From Streptomyces vilmorinianum (GTDB taxonomy: Bacteria > Actinomycetota > Actinomycetes > Streptomycetales > Streptomycetaceae): a stretch of 64,000 bases of DNA. The notes beneath the pieces were generated by a model. The model was not told the DNA's origin, made no database searches, and saw nothing but the letters and a program-made list of their open reading frames with translations. The position numbers and the translations under genes were made by a program. This document shows positions 19,019-25,452 of the stretch, piece by piece (the first letter of the stretch is position 1; every line of letters starts with the position of its first letter). The stretch covers positions 2,126,001-2,190,000 of the forward strand of contig NZ_CP040244.1 in NCBI RefSeq assembly GCF_005517195.1, in the 5' to 3' direction.

Positions 19019-19780
19019 ATGAGGCAGATTCGCCGAAGTGGTCTGGCCACATTGATGGTCACGGGTGGCGCGCTCGCGCTCTCGGCGGGCGCCGCGCACG
19101 CCGACTCCGGTGCACAGGGCGCCGCTGTCGACTCGCCGGGCGTGATCTCCGGCAACGCCGTTCAGTTGCCGGTGCACGTCCCGGTCAACGTCTGCGGGAA
19201 CACCGTCAACGTCGTCGGGCTGCTCAACCCGGCCGCCGGCAACAGCTGCGCGAACACCACCGAGCCCGACGGGTACGGCTCGGACGCGGACGGCGGCGGC
19301 GGGTCGCACAGGGACGAGCCCGGCACGCCGCACACCGGCGGGCAGAACGGCGGGGGCAACGCGTCCAACGGCGGTGGCTCCACCGCCGAGGGCGTCGCGA
19401 AGAACTCCCCCGGAGTGCTCTCCGGCAACGGCATCCAGCTGCCGATCGACCTCCCCGTGAACGTCAGCGGCAACTCGGTCAACGTCGTCGGCATCGGCAA
19501 CCCGGCCTTCGGCAACACCGCCGTCAACGGCCCCGGCCACCCCGAGGCGCCCGCCGAGCAGCCGAAGCCGCAGGGGCCCGGCACGCTCCCGCCCGCCCCG
19601 GGCGACGACAAGACCCCGGGTGCCCCGGTCGCCCCGGCGCCCGGTACGCAGACCAGCTCGGTCGCGCTCGCCAGCACGGGCTCGGACCTGGTCGGCTTCG
19701 CGGCCCCGGCCGGCGCGGCCCTGCTGCTCGGCGGCGCGCTGGTGTACCGCCGGGCCCGTCGCATGGGCGCGGAGGGCTGA
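19019..19780 (+). CDS. long chaplin with sortase signal
   Basis: 253 residues: Sec signal peptide (1-28, ending AHAD), first chaplin domain about 38-80 (VISGNAVQLPVHVPVNVCGN, Cys59 and Cys77), a Gly/Ser/Asn linker, second chaplin domain about 130-170 (VLSGNGIQLPIDLPVNVSGN, no Cys), a Pro-rich stalk, sorting motif LASTG (217-221), hydrophobic helix and Arg-rich tail. Long chaplins are anchored to peptidoglycan by sortase and, with short chaplins, coat aerial hyphae with amyloid fibres. The ATG follows GGAAGGCAGGAAG. An ACGGGC-GAAT-GCCCGT hairpin (18977-18992) lies in the leader. Confidence 0.95.
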   Translation: MRQIRRSGLATLMVTGGALALSAGAAHADSGAQGAAVDSPGVISGNAVQLPVHVPVNVCGNTVNVVGLLNPAAGNSCANTTEPDGYGSDADGGGGSHRDEPGTPHTGGQNGGGNASNGGGSTAEGVAKNSPGVLSGNGIQLPIDLPVNVSGNSVNVVGIGNPAFGNTAVNGPGHPEAPAEQPKPQGPGTLPPAPGDDKTPGAPVAPAPGTQTSSVALASTGSDLVGFAAPAGAALLLGGALVYRRARRMGAEG

Positions 19781-19795
19781 GGCCCACGAGGGTCC

Positions 19796-20455
19796 TCACG
19801 CCGAGCGCCAGGCCCGGAGCACCGCCTCGATGGCCGGTGACACCCTCGTCCGGGCCTGGTGGCGGGGGACCCCTCGCATGAGCAGCGAGTCGTACTCGGT
19901 GTCGACATGCCGTACGGCGGCCCGCACCGCGGCCGTGACCGCTCCCCGGTCGAGCGCCCGCCCCGCCGCCGTACGTCCCACCCGGCCGCTGCCCTTCTGC
20001 GAGGCATGAGCCGCGATCTCCGCCGCCCGCGATGCCGGGCAGCGCGGAAAGAGCCGCAGGATCTCGGCCTCCAGCGTCGCGGTGACCTCCGCGTCCCGCT
20101 CCGCGCGCCGCGCCGCGTCCCGGGCCCGCCGCCGCGCCCGCGCCTCCGCGTCGGCCAGACAGGCCGCCTCGGCCCGGGCGAGCGCCGCCTCCTCGACGAG
20201 CAGCCCCTGGCGCTCGTACCGCGTACGGCGCCGGTTGTGCCGTACGACCACCGCCCAGAGCGAACTTCCCTCGCGCGCCCGGCGGGTGAGGGCGGTGTCC
20301 CCGCGCCGCAGGAACACCAGATGACCGAGGTCGGCGCAGTCCAGACAGACGGGTGCGTTGAACTCGACGATCATCCGCTCCAGCGGCCCCTGGTGGCACT
20401 CCGAGCAGCGGCGGCGCTTGAGCGGTTCGACGACGACGGGTGCGACCAGGTCCAT
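19796..20455 (-). CDS. DUF2293 domain-containing protein
   Basis: 219 residues. An N-terminal CxxC pair (RCSECHQGP) and a second pair (CLDCADLGH) near 17-42 could bind zinc. A long Ala/Arg-rich helix spans about 85-125, and the C-terminal DUF2293 region has FPRCPASRAAEIAAHA and VDTEYDSLLMRGVPRHQAR. The function is unknown. It converges on the chaplin gene, with 15 bases between the two ends. Confidence 0.8.
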   Translation of the reverse strand: MDLVAPVVVEPLKRRRCSECHQGPLERMIVEFNAPVCLDCADLGHLVFLRRGDTALTRRAREGSSLWAVVVRHNRRRTRYERQGLLVEEAALARAEAACLADAEARARRRARDAARRAERDAEVTATLEAEILRLFPRCPASRAAEIAAHASQKGSGRVGRTAAGRALDRGAVTAAVRAAVRHVDTEYDSLLMRGVPRHQARTRVSPAIEAVLRAWRSA

Positions 20456-20478
20456 GGCGGCCTCCTACGCCCCGTTGT

Positions 20479-20937
20479 TCAGCGAACGCCGGGAGCGGCC
20501 GCGGCGATGAACCGCGCGAGCGCGTCCTTCGCCTCCTGCGAACGCTTGGCGCGCTCTGCCTCGCCGGTGGCGTCGTGCATGCAGTTCGTCACCTCGAAAG
20601 CGTCCTCGGCCAGTTGGCGGGTCTTCGGTTCGTCGCAGACGAGCTGGACACGGAACAGGGCCTGGCGGGCGGCGGTGCGCTGCCGGTACGAGGCGTGGCG
20701 CGACTCCTCGGCCTCCTCGGAGCCCGGCTCCCGAACGGCCCGGAACCAGCGGTCGTTCTGACTGTGCCGGTAGTCGACGACCGCGCCCGCGAAGGCGCTG
20801 TAGGTCGAGATTCTTTCCTGGCGCAGTTGTTCGGCGCGGGCGAGCACCGCCGTACGCTCGGCGGCCCGGCTCTGGAACCAGTGCGTGGCGGCCACACCTA
20901 ACAGGGTCCCGATCACGGCAATCAGCGCCGTCTCCAT
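20479..20937 (-). CDS. membrane-anchored protein of unknown function
   Basis: 152 residues: one N-terminal transmembrane helix (METALIAVIGTLLGVAATHWF) followed by a charged, largely helical cytoplasmic part with coiled-coil character (RAEQLRQERISTYSAF and later AERAKRSQEAKDAL). Two Cys are present (LVCDE, TNCMH). No family recognised. The ATG at 20937 has GGAGGAG nine bases upstream; a TTG at 20970 lacks one. It is transcribed toward the DUF2293 gene, 23 bases away, and is divergent from the DUF7873 gene. Confidence 0.65.
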   Translation of the reverse strand: METALIAVIGTLLGVAATHWFQSRAAERTAVLARAEQLRQERISTYSAFAGAVVDYRHSQNDRWFRAVREPGSEEAEESRHASYRQRTAARQALFRVQLVCDEPKTRQLAEDAFEVTNCMHDATGEAERAKRSQEAKDALARFIAAAAPGVR

Positions 20938-21017
20938 GACTGCGTACTCCTCCGGAGTCTCAACCGACAAGGAAAATCGTTCGATTCGCCACCCCGGTCC
21001 CGGCTAGGGTCCGTCGC

Positions 21018-21752
21018 GTGGCAACGAAACTCAATCAGATCATCGCAGTGGAGAAGGGCGTCAAGTCCAGGGCGCATCAGGACCTGACCGCGGCGCACCA
21101 CGGGCTGCAGAAGCCCGCGCTGCTCGCCGGCATCTCCCGTACGTACCAGCCGAAGGACGAGGAGGGCGAGCAGCTTCCGCCCGAGTCCACGCTGGTGCAG
21201 GTGAAGGCCGAGGACGTGCTGCGCGACACCGCGCGGGCGCTGACCCGGCTGTTCGATGTGACCGCCACCAAGGACTGGGCCAACTGCGAGGCGCGCGCCG
21301 ACATCACCGTCGACGGGCGCGTGCTGGTGAGCCAGGTGCCCGTCGCGTACCTCCTCTTCCTGGAGAAGCAGCTGACGGACATCAACACCTTCGTCCGCAA
21401 GCTGCCCGTCCTCGACGCGGCCGAGTCCTGGACGCAGGACCCGTCGACCGACGCGTGGAAGACCGAGGTCGTCCGCACGGTGCGGACGAAGAAGGTGCCG
21501 CGCAACCACGTCAAGGCGGAGGCGACGGACAAGCACCCGGCGCAGGTCGAGGTGTACTACGAGGACGTTCCCGTCGGTTACTGGACCACGGTGAAGTTCT
21601 CGGGCGCGCTGCCGGCCCGGCGGGTCAACGAGCTTCTCGAGCGGGTGGAGAAGCTCCAGCAGGCGGTGAAGTTCGCCCGTGAGGAGGCGAACAGCGCCGA
21701 GGTCACCGACCAGCGGGTCGGCGACGCCGTCTTCGGCTACCTCTTCGGGTAG
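21018..21752 (+). CDS. DUF7873 family protein
   Basis: 244 residues, cytoplasmic, no signal peptide. It has a mixed alpha/beta middle with VPVAYLLFLEKQLTDINTFV and EVYYEDVPVGYWTTVKFSG, and a C-terminal helix with LLERVEKLQQAVKFAREEAN. I recognise it as a conserved actinobacterial protein of the DUF7873 type, with no known activity or catalytic signature that I can name. A TAGGGT box ends seven bases before the GTG, so the mRNA is probably leaderless. Two tandem tRNA-like RNA modules lie immediately downstream on the same strand, with no convincing promoter of their own, so they may be in its transcript. Confidence 0.75.
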   Translation: MATKLNQIIAVEKGVKSRAHQDLTAAHHGLQKPALLAGISRTYQPKDEEGEQLPPESTLVQVKAEDVLRDTARALTRLFDVTATKDWANCEARADITVDGRVLVSQVPVAYLLFLEKQLTDINTFVRKLPVLDAAESWTQDPSTDAWKTEVVRTVRTKKVPRNHVKAEATDKHPAQVEVYYEDVPVGYWTTVKFSGALPARRVNELLERVEKLQQAVKFAREEANSAEVTDQRVGDAVFGYLFG

Positions 21753-21771
21753 CGGGGGACACCCACAGACT

Positions 21772-21796
21772 CCCCGGCCACAGCACACGGCCGGGG
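21772..21796 (+). terminator. hairpin after the DUF7873 gene
   Basis: CCCCGGCC (21772-21779) and GGCCGGGG (21789-21796) form a perfect 8-bp stem with a 9-base loop, 19 bases after the stop. It may terminate or attenuate transcription into the RNA modules downstream. Confidence 0.65.
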
Positions 21797-21813
21797 TGCG
21801 CGAGGAGCGCGAA

Positions 21814-21959
21814 GCTGAAGCTGAGTCTTGTCGTGAATCCGCGGTTCCAGTGGAGGTTCGAGTCCTCCTCCCGGCACTCTCCGATCCAGTCCAGGCCGGG
21901 ATAGCCCAACCAGGCAGAGGCACGCCGCGTCAATCTCAGACTATTGCTCCAGATTCAGC
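21814..21959 (+). ncRNA. permuted tRNA-like RNA, module A
   Basis: The parts of a tRNA occur in permuted order. T-arm: GGAGG/TTCGAGT/CCTCC (21852-21868). Acceptor 3' strand TCCCGGC (21869-21875) and discriminator-like A. An 18-base linker. Acceptor 5' strand GCCGGGA (21895-21901), pairing 7/7. Then T8-A9 and a D-arm of 3 bp (GCC 21904-21906, GGC 21919-21921) whose loop has AA, GG and A at the usual places. CGCGG (21840-21844) pairs with CCGCG (21925-21929) where an anticodon stem would be. The ends close with GCTGAA (21814-21819) and TTCAGC (21954-21959), plus CTG/CAG. No anticodon loop is formed. Confidence 0.72.
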
Positions 21960-21972
21960 ATGCGCCGCTCAT

Positions 21973-22108
21973 CGCCGGATCGACCGGGCCCGGGCCCTGG
22001 TGCGTCGAAATGCCAGTTCGAATCTGGTCCGCCGAGCTCGATCGGCGGTGGTCCAATGGCAGGACGCGACGCAATGACGACTGACCCGGGTTCTCAAGTG
22101 TGCCGGCG
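21973..22108 (+). ncRNA. permuted tRNA-like RNA, module B
   Basis: Same permuted layout, nearly ideal. TGCGTCG (22001-22007) pairs with CGACGCA (22067-22073) as an extended anticodon stem. Variable loop AAAT. T-arm GCCAG/TTCGAAT/CTGGT (22012-22028). Acceptor 3' strand CCGCCGA (22029-22035), six-base linker, acceptor 5' strand TCGGCGG (22042-22048), pairing 7/7. T8-G9, D-arm GTCC/AATGGCA/GGAC (22051-22065) with A14, R15, G18G19 and A21, then a single base 26. The outer ends pair again: CGCCGG (21973-21978) with CCGGCG (22103-22108), and CCCGGG with CCCGGG. The strand from T-arm to 3' acceptor precedes the 5' half, so this is not an ordinary tRNA gene. Confidence 0.78.
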
Positions 22109-22130
22109 TGTGATGTGAGCGGCATCGACA

Positions 22131-22161
22131 GGGTCCGGGGGCAGGCTACGCCCTCGGACCC
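22131..22161. terminator. terminator after the RNA modules
   Basis: GGGTCCGGGGGC (22131-22142) and GCCCTCGGACCC (22150-22161) form a 12-base stem with one mismatch and a 7-base loop, followed by GCTCCTTTT. It ends the RNA transcript on the + strand and could also serve the convergent aminotransferase gene. Confidence 0.85.
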
Positions 22162-22187
22162 GCTCCTTTTCCCGGGCTCGGGGCGGT

Positions 22188-23399
22188 CTACTGGCGGTAG
22201 CCGCTCAGGAAACGGCCGATGCGGCTGATCGCCGCGTCGAGGTCGTCGGCGTACGGCAGGGTCAGGATGCGGAAGTGGTCCGGCCGGGGCCAGTTGAAGC
22301 CGGTGCCCTGGACGACCTGGATCTTCTCGCGCAGCAGCAGGTCGAGGACGAACTTCTCGTCGTCGTGGATCTTGTGCACCTTCGGGTCCAGGCGCGGGAA
22401 GGCGTAGAGCGCGCCCTTGGGCTTCACGCAGGAGACGCCGGGGATCTCGTTGAGCTTCTCCCAGGCCTTGTCGCGCTGCTCGTGGAGCCTGCCGCCGGGG
22501 GCGGTCAGCTCGTTGATCGACTGCCGGCCGCCGAGCGCGGCCTGGATGGCGTACTGGGCGGGGGCGTTGGGGCACAGCCGCATGGAGGCGAGCATGGTCA
22601 GCCCCTCCAGATAGCTCTTCGCGTGCTGCTGGGGGCCGCTGACGACCAGCCAGCCGGAGCGGAAGCCCGCCACCCGGTACGTCTTCGAAAGACCGCCGAA
22701 GGTGAGGACGACCAGGTCAGGGGCGAGGGAGGCGGCAGGGTAGTGGACGGCCTCGTCGTAGACGATCTGGTCGTAGATCTCGTCGGCGAAGACCATCAGG
22801 CCGTGGCGGCGGGCGAGGTCGAGGATGCCCTCGACGATTTCGCGCGGATACACCGCGCCGGTGGGGTTGTTGGGGTTGATGATCACGACGGCCCGGGTCC
22901 TGTCGGTGATCTTCGCGGCCATGTCGTCGAGGTCCGGGTACCAGTCGGCCGACTCGTCGCAGAGGTAGTGCACCGCCTTGCCGCCCGCGAGGGTGGTCAC
23001 CGCCGTCCACAGGGGGAAGTCGGGGGCGGGGATCAGGACCTCGTCGCCGTCCTCCAGAAGCGCCTGGACGGCCATGGAGACCAGCTCGGAGACGCCGTTG
23101 CCGAGGAAGACGTCGTCGACGCCGACCTCCGGCAGGCCCATGGCCTGGTAGCGCTGGGCGACGGCGCGGCGGGCGGAGAGGATGCCACGGGAGTCGGTGT
23201 AGCCGTGGGCCTTCGGGAGCATCCGGATCATGTCCTGGACGATCTCCTCGGGCGCCTCGAAGCCGAAGAGCGCGGGGTTTCCGGTGTTGAGGCGCAGGAC
23301 GCTGTGGCCCGCCTCCTCCAGCGCGTTGGCGTGCTCGATGACCGGGCCGCGGATCTCGTAGCAGACCTCGCTCAGCTTGCTCGACTGCCGGAACTCCAT
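22188..23399 (-). CDS. PLP-dependent aminotransferase, AlaA-like
   Basis: 403 residues, class I/II aminotransferase of fold type I. Visible: NPNNPTGAVYP near residue 180 (PLP/substrate Asn), ADEIYDQIVYD near 213 (Asp for the PLP nitrogen), and GGLSKTYRVAGFRSGW near 247 with the Schiff-base Lys. The whole-length pattern resembles AlaA, which makes alanine from pyruvate and glutamate; close relatives with other substrates cannot be excluded. The ATG at 23399 has GGGGAGG seven bases upstream. It is divergent from an HxlR regulator, with an operator-like repeat between them. Confidence 0.9.
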   Translation of the reverse strand: MEFRQSSKLSEVCYEIRGPVIEHANALEEAGHSVLRLNTGNPALFGFEAPEEIVQDMIRMLPKAHGYTDSRGILSARRAVAQRYQAMGLPEVGVDDVFLGNGVSELVSMAVQALLEDGDEVLIPAPDFPLWTAVTTLAGGKAVHYLCDESADWYPDLDDMAAKITDRTRAVVIINPNNPTGAVYPREIVEGILDLARRHGLMVFADEIYDQIVYDEAVHYPAASLAPDLVVLTFGGLSKTYRVAGFRSGWLVVSGPQQHAKSYLEGLTMLASMRLCPNAPAQYAIQAALGGRQSINELTAPGGRLHEQRDKAWEKLNEIPGVSCVKPKGALYAFPRLDPKVHKIHDDEKFVLDLLLREKIQVVQGTGFNWPRPDHFRILTLPYADDLDAAISRIGRFLSGYRQ

Positions 23400-23426
23400 G
23401 CGACGACCTCCCCAGAAGTGGTGATG

Positions 23427-23452
23427 CTTGGTTTTACCAAGTTCGAGCTTGG
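23427..23452. promoter_or_regulatory. operator-like triple half-site CTTGG/CCAAG/CTTGG
   Basis: CTTGG (23427-23431), CCAAG (23437-23441) and CTTGG (23448-23452) form two overlapping inverted repeats in the 84-base region between the aminotransferase and the HxlR gene. The last half-site overlaps the -35 region of the HxlR promoter, which suits autoregulation. Confidence 0.5.
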
Positions 23453-23476
23453 AAAGTCCAACAACTTGTCTAGACT
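23449..23476 (+). promoter_or_regulatory. promoter of the HxlR gene, leaderless
   Basis: TTGGAA (23449-23454), 16-base spacer, TAGACT (23471-23476). The -10 box ends seven bases before the ATG at 23484, so the transcript would begin at or next to the start codon; no ribosome binding site is present. Confidence 0.6.
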
Positions 23477-23483
23477 GCGTCGC

Positions 23484-24143
23484 ATGCCACGTCAGCCACG
23501 CCGCCGAAGCTATGACCAGTACTGTGCCGCTGCCCGGGCCCTCGACCTCGTCGGCGACCGCTGGACGCTGCTGATCGTCCGTGAACTCCTCGCCGGCCCG
23601 CGCCGCTACACCGATCTGCACGCCGACCTGCCCGGAGTCAGTACGGACATGCTGGCCGGCCGCCTCAAGGACATGGAGGGCGCCGCACTTGTCACGCGCC
23701 GCCGCCTGCCGGCGCCCGCGTCGGCGTACGTGTACGAACTCACGCCGCGCGGCCGCGAGCTGCTGCCCGTCCTGCGGGCCCTGGCCGAATGGGGCGCGCC
23801 CGCCCTGGAGGAACCCCGGCCGACCGACGCCGTCCGCGCCCACTGGTTCGCGATCCCGCTGCTGGGCGCGCTGGCGGGCCGGATCGAGGGCGTCGTTCAA
23901 GTGACCCTCGACGAAGGGGTGTTCCATGTACGGACCGGGGGCGACGCGGCCGCCTCGTACGCGGACGGACCGGCCGAGGACGCCGACGCGCACCTGCGGA
24001 CCGACGCCGCGACCTGCCGCGCCCTGGCGAGCGGGGAGCTGACGCTCGCGGAGGCGGTGCGGGACGGACGGGTCGAGGTGGCGGGGGACGGCCTTCTCGC
24101 CGGTGAACCGCGGGAGCCGCTCGTGCCGTCGGCGGTCGACTGA
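23484..24143 (+). CDS. HxlR-family winged-helix regulator with C-terminal SCP2-like domain
   Basis: 219 residues. The N-terminal 100 are a typical HxlR winged helix: YCAAARALDLVGDRWTLLIVRELLAGPRRYTDL, then GVSTDMLAGRLKDME as recognition region and YELTPRGRELLPVL. The C-terminal part (about 125-215) has an alternating sheet pattern with VQVTLDEGVFHVRTGG and CRALASGELTLAEAVRDGRVEV, resembling an SCP2/sterol-carrier ligand domain, so it may bind a hydrophobic effector. The obvious target is the divergent aminotransferase promoter and its own. Confidence 0.88.
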   Translation: MPRQPRRRSYDQYCAAARALDLVGDRWTLLIVRELLAGPRRYTDLHADLPGVSTDMLAGRLKDMEGAALVTRRRLPAPASAYVYELTPRGRELLPVLRALAEWGAPALEEPRPTDAVRAHWFAIPLLGALAGRIEGVVQVTLDEGVFHVRTGGDAAASYADGPAEDADAHLRTDAATCRALASGELTLAEAVRDGRVEVAGDGLLAGEPREPLVPSAVD

Positions 24144-24242
24144 TCGTCAATTCCTGTCCGAGTCATCCCCCTTGCGGGTAGCGTAAGGCTGTTTGGCGGC
24201 CATGAACCGATGGGCCGCGCTGGGAAGTTGGAGGGCTGCTCC

Positions 24243-24689
24243 ATGGGGATCGACATCTGCACCGAGCGGGACACGCGCCTCGGGGAGACCCTGGTGGTCG
24301 AGCCGGTGCGCGCGGGCAGCCGTGACGGTGTACTGGCCAAGGGCACCTCGGTCGGCACGCTCCGGATCAAGCCGCCCAAGGGGCGGACGGATGTCGTCTT
24401 CCGTACCGTCACCCTCGCCCCGGGGGCCTCCACGGGGTGGCACCACCACCCCGGCCAGATCATCGCCGTCGTCCAGTCGGGCACGCTGACCCGCATCCTG
24501 CACGACTGCTCGGTCGAGACGGTGTCCGCGGGCGAGGCCTTCGTCGAGCCCGCGGGCCGAAGGAACCGCCACACAGGACACAACTTCGGCTCCGAGCCCG
24601 TCGTGCTCTACATGACCTGCCTCCTGCCCGAGGGCGCGCCGCTCGCGATCGAGGCGGACGCACCGGACTGCGCGCTCAGCCTCGCTTGA
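24243..24689 (+). CDS. cupin-domain protein
   Basis: 148 residues forming a single cupin barrel. Motif 1 is GWHHHPGQIIAVVQSG (about 62-77), with three His and a Gln where Glu is usual, and motif 2 is GEAFVEPAGRRNRHTG (about 95-110). Metal binding by the His residues is likely; the reaction is unknown. A GGAGGG ribosome binding site lies seven bases before the ATG at 24243. It is followed by a small GGCC-rich hairpin near 24703-24715. Confidence 0.85.
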   Translation: MGIDICTERDTRLGETLVVEPVRAGSRDGVLAKGTSVGTLRIKPPKGRTDVVFRTVTLAPGASTGWHHHPGQIIAVVQSGTLTRILHDCSVETVSAGEAFVEPAGRRNRHTGHNFGSEPVVLYMTCLLPEGAPLAIEADAPDCALSLA

Positions 24690-24702
24690 GGCTTGAGGCC
24701 TG

Positions 24703-24715
24703 AGGCCTTCGGCCT
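24703..24715 (+). terminator. short hairpin after the cupin gene
   Basis: AGGCC-TTC-GGCCT hairpin 13 bases after the stop, within repeated GAGGCC units. Weak terminator candidate. Confidence 0.35.
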
Positions 24716-24786
24716 GACGGCTCGGGCCGACGGCGGCGACGCCGGTGATCCGGTTCCGTTCGATGCCGGTTCATAGACTCGGAACC

Positions 24787-25452
24787 GTGCGATTCGAAGC
24801 GATCACCTGGGAGCGGCTGGCCACCACGCTGGCCGCGCATGTCGACGGGGCGGCCCCCGGCGACGGCGGCGACTGGCTCAAGGTCGGGATCGACGGGCCG
24901 CCCGCGGCGCCCACCGGGGAGACCGCCGAGCGGATCGCGGAGGCGCTGCGGCTGCGTGGGCGGTCCGTGCTCGTCGTCGGCACCGAAGGGTTCCTGCGGC
25001 CCGCGTCGCTGCGCTACGAGTACGGGAAGCGGGACCCGGACTCGTACTACAGCGGTTGGTTCGACACCGGGGCGCTCTGGCGCGAGGTGTTCGGGCCGCT
25101 GGAGGCGGGAGGCAGCGGGCGCGTGCTGCCCGACCTGTGGGATCCCGCCACCGACCGCGCCACCCGCAGCCCGTACGTGGAACTGCCGCCCGGTGGCGTC
25201 CTGGTGGTGCACGGGCCGTTCCTCCTCGGGCACTGGTTCCCGTTCGACCTGACCGTCCATCTGCGGCTCTCGCCCGGAGCCCTCGCGCGCCGCAGCGAGG
25301 ACCCCTGGACCCTGCCCGCCTTCGAGCGGTACGAGAACGAGGTCGGCCCCTCCGACACCGCGGACGTGGTCGTACGCGCCGACGACCCGCGCCACCCGGC
25401 CTGGACCGGACTCCGCGGCCAGGGGCCCGCCCCCGTACACAGTCCGCCCTAA
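24787..25452 (+). CDS. uridine kinase-like P-loop protein with degenerate P-loop
   Basis: 221 residues resembling the uridine kinase-like proteins of actinobacteria: VGIDGPPAAPTGETAERIAEAL near residues 34-55, then SVLVVGTEGFLRPASLRYE, DSYYSGWFDTGALW (typical DSxYxxWxD segment), and LLVVHGPFLL-type Walker B strand. The canonical GxxGxGKT has lost the Lys (PTGET), so nucleotide binding may be weak or the protein may not be a kinase. TAGACT (24774-24779) lies seven bases before the GTG, indicating a leaderless mRNA. Its stop overlaps that of the convergent psuK by four bases. Confidence 0.75.
   Translation: MRFEAITWERLATTLAAHVDGAAPGDGGDWLKVGIDGPPAAPTGETAERIAEALRLRGRSVLVVGTEGFLRPASLRYEYGKRDPDSYYSGWFDTGALWREVFGPLEAGGSGRVLPDLWDPATDRATRSPYVELPPGGVLVVHGPFLLGHWFPFDLTVHLRLSPGALARRSEDPWTLPAFERYENEVGPSDTADVVVRADDPRHPAWTGLRGQGPAPVHSPP

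Noticed and set aside
18325..19155. 276-codon frame across the heptamer repeat
   Set aside because: Composition is that of a non-coding frame, and it runs through the repeat and opposite the chaplin start. Only its ATG at 18777 is of possible interest.
21790..21876. An ordinary tRNA from GCCGGGG (21790) to the T-arm of module A
   Set aside because: The 5' strand is better explained as the 3' arm of the 21772-21796 hairpin, and no anticodon stem can be formed. The perfect partner of TCCCGGC is downstream at 21895.
21850..22108. tRNA fragments left as attachment sites by an integrative element
   Set aside because: No integrase, excisionase or phage gene is near, fragments include both D- and T-arms with intact pairing across the linker, and a terminator follows. 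Decayed tandem tRNAs remain a weaker alternative.
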